Under the pieces are notes generated by a model. That model was not told the origin of the DNA. It searched no databases and saw only the letters and a program-made list of their open reading frames with translations. From Burkholderiaceae bacterium (GTDB lineage: Bacteria > Pseudomonadota > Gammaproteobacteria > Burkholderiales > Burkholderiaceae_C): a stretch of 36,177 nt of DNA. This document shows positions 29,165 through 36,177 of this stretch, one piece after another (positions within the stretch are counted from its first letter, which is position 1; every line of letters begins with the position of its first letter). The DNA lies in the NCBI GenBank assembly GCA_013360485.1, contig JABWBN010000016.1, forward strand, positions 1-36,177, given 5' to 3'. Both the position numbers and the translations under genes were made by a program.

Positions 29165-30640
29165 ATGGGTCTCTTGAGTGTTTCCATCTGGCTGCCGATC
29201 GCGTTCGGCTGCCTGTTGCTGGCGCTGGGGCGCGACGACAACCCGGGCATGGTGCGCTGGGTCGCGCTGATCGGCGCGCTGGTCAGTTTCCTGGTCACGA
29301 TCCCGCTCGTCACCGGCTTCCAGCTCAACTCGGCCGCGTTGCAGTTCCAGGAGAACCTCGCCTGGATCGAGCGATTCAACGTGCGCTACCACCTCGGTGT
29401 CGATGGCATCTCGGTCTGGTTCGTTCTGCTCACCGCATTCATGACCGTGATCGTCGTGATGGCAGGCTGGGAAGTCATCACCGAGCGTGTGGCCCAGTAC
29501 ATGGGCGCGTTCCTGATCCTGTCGGGCCTGATGGTGGGCGTGTTCTGTGCCGCCGACGGACTGCTGTTCTATGTCTTCTTCGAGGCCACGCTCATCCCGA
29601 TGTACATCATCATCGGCGTGTGGGGCGGGCCGAGGCGGGTCTACGCAGCGTTCAAGTTCTTCCTCTACACGCTGCTGGGTTCCCTGCTGATGCTGGTTGC
29701 GCTGGTCTACCTGTACTTCAAGTCCGGTGGCAGCTTCGACATCGCCACCTGGCACAAGCTGCCGTTGCCGTTGTCGGCGCAGACGCTGCTGTTCTTCGCG
29801 TTCTTCGCCGCATTCTCGGTCAAGGTGCCGATGTGGCCGGTGCACACCTGGCTGCCCGACGCACACGTCGAGGCGCCCACGGGTGGCTCGGTCGTGCTGG
29901 CGGCGATCATGCTCAAGCTCGGCGCCTACGGCTTCCTGCGCTTCTCGATGCCCATCGCGCCCGACGCCAGCCGGGAGTACGCCTGGTTCATCATCGCGCT
30001 GTCGCTGGTGGCGGTGGTCTACATCGGCCTGGTCGCGCTGGTGCAGCAAGACATGAAAAAGCTGGTGGCGTACTCGTCCATCGCGCACATGGGCTTCGTG
30101 ACCCTGGGCTTCTTCATCTTCAGCGAACTGGGCATTTCCGGCGGCCTGGTGCAGATGATCTCCCACGGTTTCGTCTCGGGTGCCATGTTCCTGGCCATCG
30201 GGGTGCTCTACGACCGAGTGCACTCGCGCCAGATCGCCGACTACGGCGGTGTCGTCAACACGATGCCCAAGTTCGCGGCCTTCGCCCTGTTCTTCGCGAT
30301 GGCCAACTGCGGGCTGCCGGGCACCGGCGGCTTCGTGGGCGAGTGGATGGTCATCCTGGGCACCGTGAAGACCAGCTTCTGGCTGGCAGCACTGGCTGCC
30401 ACGGCGCTGATCTTCGGCGCGGCCTATACCCTGTGGATGTACAAGCGCGTGTACTTCGGCGAGGTCACCAACGACCATGTGCGCACCCTGAGCGACATCA
30501 ATGCGCGGGAGTTCACCATCATGGCGTTGCTGGCGATCGCCACGCTGTGGATGGGCGTGTACCCGAAGCCCTTCACCGATGTGATGCACAGCTCGGTGGT
30601 CCATCTGATCGACCACGTCCAGGTCTCGAAGATCAAGTGA
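29165..30640 (+). CDS. nuoM: Complex I antiporter-like subunit M
   Basis: NuoM (ND4) is the middle proton-pumping membrane subunit. The 491-residue protein shows the conserved FEATLIPMYIIIGVWGG helix with its pumping glutamate, KVPMWPVHTWLPDAHVEAPTGG and the YSSIAHMGFVTLG region. ATG 29165 follows a GGGGCGGAGAAC stretch 21 bases after nuoL. nuoN starts 19 bases after its stop. Confidence 0.98.
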   Translation: MGLLSVSIWLPIAFGCLLLALGRDDNPGMVRWVALIGALVSFLVTIPLVTGFQLNSAALQFQENLAWIERFNVRYHLGVDGISVWFVLLTAFMTVIVVMAGWEVITERVAQYMGAFLILSGLMVGVFCAADGLLFYVFFEATLIPMYIIIGVWGGPRRVYAAFKFFLYTLLGSLLMLVALVYLYFKSGGSFDIATWHKLPLPLSAQTLLFFAFFAAFSVKVPMWPVHTWLPDAHVEAPTGGSVVLAAIMLKLGAYGFLRFSMPIAPDASREYAWFIIALSLVAVVYIGLVALVQQDMKKLVAYSSIAHMGFVTLGFFIFSELGISGGLVQMISHGFVSGAMFLAIGVLYDRVHSRQIADYGGVVNTMPKFAAFALFFAMANCGLPGTGGFVGEWMVILGTVKTSFWLAALAATALIFGAAYTLWMYKRVYFGEVTNDHVRTLSDINAREFTIMALLAIATLWMGVYPKPFTDVMHSSVVHLIDHVQVSKIK

Positions 30641-30659
30641 CGGCTAGCGGAAGAACGTC

Positions 30660-32141
30660 ATGACCCAAATGAACTGGCCTGTCGTCCAGGCCGAGGCGGT
30701 ACTGCTGGCCCTGGCCTGCGCCATCGCGCTGATCGATCTCTTCGTCACCGACCCGCGTCGGCGGCTCACGTTCTGGCTGACGCAGGCCACGATTGCCGTC
30801 GTGGGCGTGATGCACTGGTGCGACTTCGATGCCGGGATCACCCTTTACGGCATGCAGGCGATGGTGGTCAGCGACCCGATGGGGCACCTGCTGGCCTTCT
30901 TTGCGTGCGTGGCGATGCTCGTCACCGTTGCCTACGCCCAGCCCTACCTGGCCGGGCGCGACATGCTCAAGGGCGAGTTCTTCGTGCTCTCGCTGTTCGT
31001 GTTGCTGGGCATTCTGGTGATGGTCTCGGCCAACCATTTCCTGATGGTGTACCTGGGCCTGGAAGTGATGAGTTTGTCGCTCTACGCGCTGGTGGCATTG
31101 CGGCGCGACCATGGCGTGTCGACCGAAGCGGCGATGAAATACTTCGTGCTCGGCGCACTGGCCTCGGGCTTCCTCCTTTACGGCCTGTCGATGATGTACG
31201 GGGCGACCGGTTCGCTGGAGATCCCGAAGGTGTTCCAGGCGATCGGTCGTGCGCCGATCAACACGGCCGTGCTGGTGTTCGGGGTGGTGTTCGTCGTCGC
31301 CGGCCTGGCGTTCAAGCTGGGCGTGGTGCCCTTCCACATGTGGGTCCCCGATGTCTATCAAGGTGCGCCCACGGCGGTGACCCTGCTGATCGGCGGCGCG
31401 CCCAAGCTGGCGGCGTTCGCGATCACGATCCGCCTGCTGGTCGAAGGCATGCTCGGCCTGGCGGTCGATTGGCAGCAAATGCTGATGGTACTGGCGCTGT
31501 CATCGCTCGTGGTCGGGAACCTCGCCGCCATCGCGCAGAGCAACTTGAAGCGCATGCTGGCGTACTCCACCATCTCGCAGATGGGGTTCATGCTGCTGGC
31601 GATGACGGCAGGCGTGGTCTCGGGCAACACCTTCTCGGCGGGCAATGCCTACAGCTCGGCCATGTTCTACGTCGTGGCCTATGTGCTCACCACGCTGGGC
31701 ACGTTCGGCCTGATCATGTTCCTCGCACGCCAGGGCTACGAGAGCGAGGAGATCGCCGACCTGGCCGGGCTCGCCCGTCGTGCACCGTGGCTGGCCGGCG
31801 TGATGACCGTGTTCATGTTCTCGCTGGCCGGCGTTCCTCCGATGGTGGGCTTCTATGCCAAGCTGGCCGTGCTGCAGGCGTTGGTCACCACCAACCAGGC
31901 CGGCTACATCGGCGTTGCGGTCTTCGCCGTGCTCATGTCGCTGATCGGTGCCTACTACTATCTGCGGGTCGTCAAGGTCATGTACTTCGATGAACCCACC
32001 GACGCGTCGCACCCGGTGCAATCCGCTGGCGTGAGCGCACTGCTCGCGGCCAACGGGCTGGCGGTGCTCGGATTCGGTCTGCTGCCCGGCGGTCTGATGG
32101 CCGTGTGCCGTGACGCCATCATCAAGGCGCTTGCCTCCTGA
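30660..32141 (+). CDS. nuoN: Complex I antiporter-like subunit N
   Basis: NuoN (ND2) is the proximal antiporter-like pump subunit. The 493-residue product has the conserved YLGLEVMSLSLYALVA helix, FKLGVVPFHMWVPDVYQGAPT and AYSTISQMGFMLLA. ATG 30660 lies behind GGAAGAACGTC. It closes the canonical nuo set; a DUF2818-type gene follows 10 bases later in the same direction. Confidence 0.98.
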   Translation: MTQMNWPVVQAEAVLLALACAIALIDLFVTDPRRRLTFWLTQATIAVVGVMHWCDFDAGITLYGMQAMVVSDPMGHLLAFFACVAMLVTVAYAQPYLAGRDMLKGEFFVLSLFVLLGILVMVSANHFLMVYLGLEVMSLSLYALVALRRDHGVSTEAAMKYFVLGALASGFLLYGLSMMYGATGSLEIPKVFQAIGRAPINTAVLVFGVVFVVAGLAFKLGVVPFHMWVPDVYQGAPTAVTLLIGGAPKLAAFAITIRLLVEGMLGLAVDWQQMLMVLALSSLVVGNLAAIAQSNLKRMLAYSTISQMGFMLLAMTAGVVSGNTFSAGNAYSSAMFYVVAYVLTTLGTFGLIMFLARQGYESEEIADLAGLARRAPWLAGVMTVFMFSLAGVPPMVGFYAKLAVLQALVTTNQAGYIGVAVFAVLMSLIGAYYYLRVVKVMYFDEPTDASHPVQSAGVSALLAANGLAVLGFGLLPGGLMAVCRDAIIKALAS

Positions 32142-32151
32142 GCCACAAGCG

Positions 32152-32463
32152 GTGAGTTCGACCATCCAGGTCTGGGTGTTGCTGATGGTCGGTGCGGTGG
32201 CGGCCAACCTGCCGTTCCTGAACGAGCGCATCGGAATCATCGGGCCGCAGCGCAACCCCAAGTCGCTGGGATGGCGCCTGCTCGAGCTGTTGGTCCTGGC
32301 GCTGCTCATGATCGGACTGGGCACGCTCATCGAGGTCCGCATCGGCCAGCGGCATCCCCAGGGCTGGCCCTTCTATGCGGCAGCACTGAGCTTGTTTGTC
32401 ACGTTTGCCTTCCCGGGCTTCGTCTGGCGCTATCTGCGCCGGCGCCCTGCGCCCAACCCCTGA
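32152..32463 (+). CDS. DUF2818-type small membrane protein
   Basis: A 103-residue protein with three predicted membrane helices (about 6-24, 42-62 and 71-92), a conserved-looking NLPFLNERIGIIGPQR after the first helix and a basic C-terminal end RRRPAPNP. From memory it resembles DUF2818 proteins, which I recall next to nuoN in Burkholderiales; this is not checked against a database. GTG 32152 gives the N-terminus SSTIQVWVLL typical of that group. A GTG at 32110 would overlap nuoN by 32 bases. It is probably cotranscribed with nuo, so a link to complex I is plausible but unproven. Confidence 0.8.
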   Translation: MSSTIQVWVLLMVGAVAANLPFLNERIGIIGPQRNPKSLGWRLLELLVLALLMIGLGTLIEVRIGQRHPQGWPFYAAALSLFVTFAFPGFVWRYLRRRPAPNP

Positions 32464-32503
32464 TCCTCCATCCGGACATGGATCACGGACCTGCTGCACC
32501 CGC

Positions 32504-32524
32504 TGTGACGCAGGAGCGGTCACA
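32504..32524 (+). promoter_or_regulatory. Inverted repeat TGTGAC-N9-GTCACA before the DUF1178-type gene
   Basis: Two 6-base arms (32504-32509 and 32519-32524) are exact complements, 12 bases before the next ATG. The last bases merge into CACAAT, a possible -10. The spacer of 9 does not fit the CRP pattern. It could be an operator or a short hairpin. Confidence 0.3.
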
Positions 32525-32535
32525 ATGACAGCCTG

Positions 32536-33003
32536 ATGAAGGTTCTGGACTTGCAATGTGCGCACGGGCATCGTTTCGAGGGCTGGTTCGCCTCGGATGA
32601 CGATCTGGCCGCGCAACGCGAACGCGGGCTGTTGCGTTGCCCGTTGTGCGGCGACGCCACGATTGCACGCATGCCCAGTGCTCCGCGCTTGAACCTGGCG
32701 CATGCGCAGCCCGAGCCGGCGCCTGCCGCCTCATCGGAGAAGCCGACCACTGTCGCGGCGCACGCCGAACCCGAGCTGCAGTTGCAGGCGCTGTGGCTTC
32801 AGGCCGTGGCACAGGTGGTGCGCAACACCGAAGATGTCGGCGAGCGCTTCCCCGAGGAAGCGCGGCGCATTCACTACGGTGAGGCGCCACGTCGGGGCAT
32901 TCGCGGGCAGGCGACACCCGAGCAGCGCGCCGACCTGGCCGACGAGGGCATCGAAGTCCTGCCCCTTGCATTGCCCCCGGGTGCTGGTGGGCCCAGCCAC
33001 TGA
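32536..33003 (+). CDS. DUF1178-type zinc-ribbon protein
   Basis: A 155-residue cytoplasmic protein whose N-terminus MKVLDLQCAHGHRFEGWF and RCPLCGD form a zinc-ribbon pattern (C8, H12, C35, C38). The family, as I recall, is DUF1178, without known function. A Pro/Ala-rich linker (about 55-75) precedes a helical C-terminal region with RNTEDVGERFPEEARRIHYGE, which is well conserved in such proteins. It begins 72 bases after the DUF2818-type gene, so it may have its own promoter. It converges with the FAD-oxidase gene, with 26 bases between the stops and no evident terminator. Confidence 0.82.
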   Translation: MKVLDLQCAHGHRFEGWFASDDDLAAQRERGLLRCPLCGDATIARMPSAPRLNLAHAQPEPAPAASSEKPTTVAAHAEPELQLQALWLQAVAQVVRNTEDVGERFPEEARRIHYGEAPRRGIRGQATPEQRADLADEGIEVLPLALPPGAGGPSH

Positions 33004-33029
33004 GGGCCATGGAGCGCCTGGTCGAGCGG

Positions 33030-34436
33030 TCAGACCACCCGGCCTGGATTGAGCAGCCCCGATGGGTCCAGCGCCTGCTTGATGGCCCGCATCATGGTCA
33101 TGGCCACGGCCGGCTTGCGCTGAACGAGTTCGTCACGCTTGAGCACGCCCACCCCGTGCTCGGCTGAGATCGAGCCGCCGTGGCGTTGCACCAGGTCGTA
33201 GACCACCTGGTTGACACCGGCTTCATGCGTTTGCAGGAACAGCGCAGGATCGACGCCTGCCGGCGCCTGTACGTTGTAGTGCAGGTTCCCGTCGCCGAGG
33301 TGGCCGAAGTTCACCAGCCGCATGCCGGGCCAGCGTGACTGCAGTTGTGCATCGGCTTCGCCTGCGAAAGCGGCAATGGCCGACACCGGCAGGGAGATGT
33401 CGTGCTTGATGTTCAGGCCCTCTTCGCTCTGGGCCAGCGGTATCGACTCGCGCACGTGCCACAGCGCCTGTGCCTGTGACAGGCTCTCGGCCACGGCCGC
33501 ATCAGTGATAGCGCCCGCGTCGAGTGCATCGGCCAGCAGCGCCTCGAAACGGGCGCGGGCATGGGCTTCGCTTTCGTGGTCGGCATGCTCGATCAGAATG
33601 GTCCAGGCGGCGGGTGGCAATGGCTGGGGCAGGGCGGGGAAGTGCCGCCGCACCAGTTCGAGGCTGAATCGGTTCATCACTTCGAAACCGGTCAGGCCCG
33701 CACCCAGAAGGCCGTGCGCACGCCCCAGTAGCTCGACACACTGCTCGAGCCGGTCGCAGATGGCCAGTGCCGTGAGCGCGGCCGCCGGGCGCGGATAGAG
33801 TTTCAGCGTAGCCGCGGTGATCACCCCCAGGGTACCCTCGCTGCCGATGAACAGGTCGCGCAGGTCGTAGCCGGTGTTGTCCTTGCGCAGCCCGGACAGG
33901 CCATCCCATACCTCGCCTGCGGCATTGACGACCTCCAGGCCCAGGCACAGTTCGCGCGCATTGCCATAACGCAGGACCTGAGTGCCGCCGGCATTGGTCG
34001 CCAGATTGCCGCCGATCGTGCAACTGCCCTGCGAGGCCATGCTCAGGGGGAACAGCAGGCCCGCCTCTTCGACCTGCGCCTGCAAGGCTTGCAGCACGCA
34101 TCCGGCTTCGGCGGTGACCGTGAGGTTGGCCGCGTCGATGCGACGCACGCGGTTCAGGCGAGACAAGCTCAGCAGCACCTGGGTGCCGGAGTCATCGGGC
34201 ACGCCGCCACCTACCAGTCCGGTATTGCCGCCTTGGGGCACCACCGTCACGCCGTGCGCAGCGCAGGCGCGCAGGATGTCGGCCACCTCGGCGGTGCTGC
34301 CTGGGCGGACCACGGCCAGCGCACGGCCGCGCCAGCGCCGGCGCCAGTCGAGCTCCCAGGCGGACAGGTCGCCTTCGGTGAGCACCTGGGCGGTGCCGAT
34401 CCGCTCGCGCAGGATGTGGAGCAGTGGGTGTGTCAT
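33030..34436 (-). CDS. FAD-linked oxidase, D-2-hydroxyacid dehydrogenase type
   Basis: A 468-residue flavoprotein of the vanillyl-alcohol-oxidase fold, close to D-lactate or D-2-hydroxyglutarate dehydrogenases and GlcD. The FAD-binding loop VPQGGNTGLVGGGVP lies at 66-80. The second FAD segment SMASQGSCTIGGNLATNAGG follows, as does GSEGTLGVIT. The substrate domain has HLGDGNLHYN (379-388) and EHGVG (426-430), with histidines that bind the acid and metal. ATG complement 34434-34436 is chosen; a longer frame to 34880 is antisense to other genes. The upstream DUF2069-type stop overlaps this start by 4 bases, so the two are coupled. The acceptor and substrate are uncertain. Confidence 0.92.
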   Translation of the reverse strand: MTHPLLHILRERIGTAQVLTEGDLSAWELDWRRRWRGRALAVVRPGSTAEVADILRACAAHGVTVVPQGGNTGLVGGGVPDDSGTQVLLSLSRLNRVRRIDAANLTVTAEAGCVLQALQAQVEEAGLLFPLSMASQGSCTIGGNLATNAGGTQVLRYGNARELCLGLEVVNAAGEVWDGLSGLRKDNTGYDLRDLFIGSEGTLGVITAATLKLYPRPAAALTALAICDRLEQCVELLGRAHGLLGAGLTGFEVMNRFSLELVRRHFPALPQPLPPAAWTILIEHADHESEAHARARFEALLADALDAGAITDAAVAESLSQAQALWHVRESIPLAQSEEGLNIKHDISLPVSAIAAFAGEADAQLQSRWPGMRLVNFGHLGDGNLHYNVQAPAGVDPALFLQTHEAGVNQVVYDLVQRHGGSISAEHGVGVLKRDELVQRKPAVAMTMMRAIKQALDPSGLLNPGRVV

Positions 34437-34825
34437 GCGGTCACCTCGACGCCGCTGCGGCGGGCATGGGACAACCGCCATCGCACATGCGCGGCCGTCG
34501 CCGCGAACAACAAGAGCCCCAGCGCCACCTGTGCCCAGGCAAGTGCTGCTTCCGCACCCCGGCCGGCGGGGCCGCGCACCAGGCCCTCTGCGATGTACAG
34601 CCACACCAGCAGGCTGACCCAGCGGTAGGTGTACAGCCGCAGCTTCAGCATCCCTGCCAGCGGCCAAACCAGAGGCAACACTTTGACGGCCCAGGTGCCG
34701 CTGCCCGTGCGGGCAAGCCAGAGCTCCCAGGCCAGGCCCAGCGCAACCATGCCCAGTAGACAGGCCACCGCCAGTGCCCGAGTGGCGCGCACCACGGCGT
34801 CGGGCTGAGCGGCATCGATCGACAT
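34433..34825 (-). CDS. DUF2069-type membrane protein
   Basis: A 130-residue protein with about four hydrophobic segments, including WAVKVLPLVWPLAGMLKLRLYTYRW (cited in part) and SLLVWLYIAEGLVRGP, which match my memory of DUF2069. Function is unknown. The chosen start MSIDAAQPD has its ATG complement at 34823-34825; the frame is open further upstream to 34942, with other ATGs at 34834 and 34846. A TATCAT -10-like element (34833-34838, minus strand) would give a nearly leaderless message from this start. It is divergent from the YihY-family gene and coupled by overlap to the FAD-linked oxidase gene. Confidence 0.8.
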   Translation of the reverse strand: MSIDAAQPDAVVRATRALAVACLLGMVALGLAWELWLARTGSGTWAVKVLPLVWPLAGMLKLRLYTYRWVSLLVWLYIAEGLVRGPAGRGAEAALAWAQVALGLLLFAATAAHVRWRLSHARRSGVEVTA

Positions 34826-34844
34826 GACTGGCATGATAGCCGCC

Positions 34845-36116
34845 ATGACTCCGACGAACATGGTGCGTCCGCACCTGCATCGCCGCATGGCAGCGGCGCT
34901 GGGCGAACTGCGCACCTGGCCCTGGTTCGAAACCATGCGCATGCTGCGTCAGCGCTTTCGCGAAGATCGGCTGAGCCTGACCGCCAGCAGCCTGACGTTC
35001 ACCACGCTGATCGGGCTGGTGCCGTTGATGACGATGATGCTCGCCGTGTTCTCGGCCTTCCCGATGTTCGCGAAGTTCCAGGACTCGCTGCAGAAGTACC
35101 TGCTGCAGAGCCTGGTGCCCGACAACATCGCGCGCCCGGTGATGCAGTCGCTCACCCTGTTCGCCGCCAAGGCCAGCCGTCTGGGCAGTCTGAGCCTCCT
35201 GCTGCTGGGAGTCACCGCCCTGGTGCTGGTGTTCACGATCGACCGCACGCTCAACGGCATCTGGCGTGTCGGCAAGCCGCGACCGCTGGCTCAGCGTGTC
35301 CTGGTCTACTGGGCGGTTCTTACCTTGGGTCCCTTGCTGCTGGGCGCCAGTCTCTCGCTCACGTCATATGCCATCTCCGCGTCTCGCGGACTGGTCAGCG
35401 AGCTTCCGGGTGGATTGGCTTTGCTGTTCGGCCTGCTGGAGTTCGGGCTGCAGGCCACCGGCATGGCGGCGCTCTTCCGCTTCGTTCCCAACACTCAGGT
35501 GCAATGGCGCCACGCCTGGGCCGGTGGCGTGTTCGTGGCGCTGGGATTCGAGGTCACCCAGAAGGTGCTGGCCTGGTACGTGAGCGCGGTGCCTACCTAC
35601 TCGGTGGTCTATGGCGCGTTTGCCACGTTTCCGATCTTCCTGTTGTGGATCTACATCGGCTGGGTGATCGTGTTGCTCGGCGCGGTCATCGCCGCCTATG
35701 CGCCGAGCCTGTCGATGCGGGTGGTGCGCCAGCCTGACCTGCCCGGCCAGCGCTTCGCGCTCGCGCTGTCGGTCCTGCGGCTGCTGTCCGATGCCCGCCG
35801 GACCGGACGACCCGGGCTGCCGCTGCCGTCGCTTTCCGAGGTCCTTCGAGTCGACCCGTTGCAGGTGGAGCCGGTGGTCGATGCGCTGGTTGCTCTGGAC
35901 TGGTGCGGTCGACTCGATGAAGGGGCCGATGCGCGATACGTTTTGCTGATCGAGCCCACCACCACCCCCGCTGCGCCACTGCTGGACCGCCTGCTGCTGG
36001 CCGAAAGCGAGCAGGTGGCGATGTTCCGCCGCCGCGCCGGATTCGAGCGCTTGCGGGTGGCGGATCTGCTGGACGACGAGGGTTTCGCCGGCGCGGCGGT
36101 GCAGGCGCGCGGATAA
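34845..36116 (+). CDS. YihY/virulence factor BrkB family membrane protein
   Basis: A 423-residue inner-membrane protein of the YihY/BrkB family (formerly confused with ribonuclease BN). The N-terminal LRQRFREDRLSLTASSLTFTTLIGLVPL and the central NTQVQWRHAWAGGVFVALGFE are family hallmarks. There are six membrane segments, then a soluble C-terminal region of about 140 residues with a winged-helix look (SLSEVLRVDPLQVEPVVDAL). The start is uncertain: in-frame ATGs occur at 34824, 34833, 34845, 34860 and 34887, none with a ribosome site. Function is not established. A 7-bp hairpin (36107-36123) overlaps its TAA. Confidence 0.88.
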   Translation: MTPTNMVRPHLHRRMAAALGELRTWPWFETMRMLRQRFREDRLSLTASSLTFTTLIGLVPLMTMMLAVFSAFPMFAKFQDSLQKYLLQSLVPDNIARPVMQSLTLFAAKASRLGSLSLLLLGVTALVLVFTIDRTLNGIWRVGKPRPLAQRVLVYWAVLTLGPLLLGASLSLTSYAISASRGLVSELPGGLALLFGLLEFGLQATGMAALFRFVPNTQVQWRHAWAGGVFVALGFEVTQKVLAWYVSAVPTYSVVYGAFATFPIFLLWIYIGWVIVLLGAVIAAYAPSLSMRVVRQPDLPGQRFALALSVLRLLSDARRTGRPGLPLPSLSEVLRVDPLQVEPVVDALVALDWCGRLDEGADARYVLLIEPTTTPAAPLLDRLLLAESEQVAMFRRRAGFERLRVADLLDDEGFAGAAVQARG

Positions 36117-36123
36117 TCCGCGC
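36107..36123 (+). terminator. 7-bp hairpin over the stop of the YihY-family gene
   Basis: GCGCGGA and TCCGCGC pair around TAA, which is the stop codon itself. There is no T tract, so termination is doubtful. Confidence 0.3.
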
Positions 36124-36126
36124 CTC

Positions 36127-36177
36127 GTGAATCCGCCTGTGCGCCCAAGCCGGCCGGCCGGGGCCACGCCGAGCGAC
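36127..36177 (+). CDS. Possible start of a downstream gene (cut by window end)
   Basis: A GTG at 36127 opens a frame of 17 codons to the window edge, reading VNPPVRPSRPAGATPSD. It is compositionally ordinary and has no clear ribosome site. It may be the N-terminus of the next gene or merely spacer; nothing more can be said. Confidence 0.2.
   Translation, partial: MNPPVRPSRPAGATPSD

Noticed and set aside
20654-30616. Several 600-680-codon minus-strand frames opposite nuoF, nuoG-J and nuoL-M
   Set aside because: His/Gln/Asp/Arg-rich translations without domains, all antisense to intact nuo genes.
32504-32524. CRP-type binding site
   Set aside because: The arms resemble TGTGA/TCACA, but the spacing is 11 rather than 6, so a standard CRP site does not fit.
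34437-34880. N-terminal extension of the FAD-linked oxidase frame
   Set aside because: It overlaps the DUF2069-type gene and the start of the YihY-family gene; the protein fold starts at MTHPLLHIL.

Overview
The window looks like chromosomal core DNA of a betaproteobacterium, most likely order Burkholderiales (Leptothrix/Rubrivivax-like). I infer this from the high GC content, the gene order uvrB - phosphatase - iscRSUA-hscBA-fdx, the block rpsO-pnp-(quinone reductase)-tpiA-secG-tRNA-Leu-nuoA..N, and the small membrane gene (DUF2818 type) and zinc-ribbon gene (DUF1178 type) after nuoN. Nothing indicates a prophage, plasmid, insertion sequence, CRISPR array or defence island. The genus is inference.

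Layout. Positions 1-81 hold the 5' end of an aromatic/aspartate aminotransferase gene on the minus strand, divergent from uvrB (nucleotide excision repair). A low-molecular-weight tyrosine phosphatase follows. The iron-sulfur cluster operon iscR-iscS-iscU-iscA-hscB-hscA-fdx (2982-8361) is preceded by a promoter with two tandem IscR-type sites. A minus-strand histidine phosphatase converges on fdx. Next come tsaD (tRNA t6A synthesis), an orphan periplasmic binding protein, and rpsO-pnp with a highly structured leader and spacer. Then follow a quinone oxidoreductase, tpiA, secG and tRNA-Leu(GAG).

Positions 17357-32141 carry all fourteen genes of the proton-pumping NADH:quinone oxidoreductase (complex I), nuoA to nuoN, with nuoC and nuoD separate. 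Many junctions are 4-base start/stop overlaps, which suggests translational coupling. The nuoC-nuoD and nuoK-nuoL spacers each fit a 27-codon open frame that starts at the upstream stop and ends at the downstream start. After nuoN come the DUF2818-like membrane protein and the DUF1178-like zinc-ribbon protein. An FAD-linked oxidase and a DUF2069-like membrane protein lie on the minus strand, divergent from a YihY/BrkB-family membrane protein.

The isc operon supplies Fe-S clusters and complex I is a major Fe-S consumer, so maker and user lie within one 36 kb stretch. The most interesting non-coding signal is the rpsO leader (about 11778-11942). One 7-base element can pair either with a hairpin loop, giving a pseudoknot, or with the strand that otherwise sequesters the rpsO ribosome binding site. 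This is a plausible S15 autoregulatory switch of a layout I do not recognise. I found no clearly novel multi-gene system. The best protein-level lead is that the two genes after nuoN could be lineage-specific complex I accessory or assembly factors.
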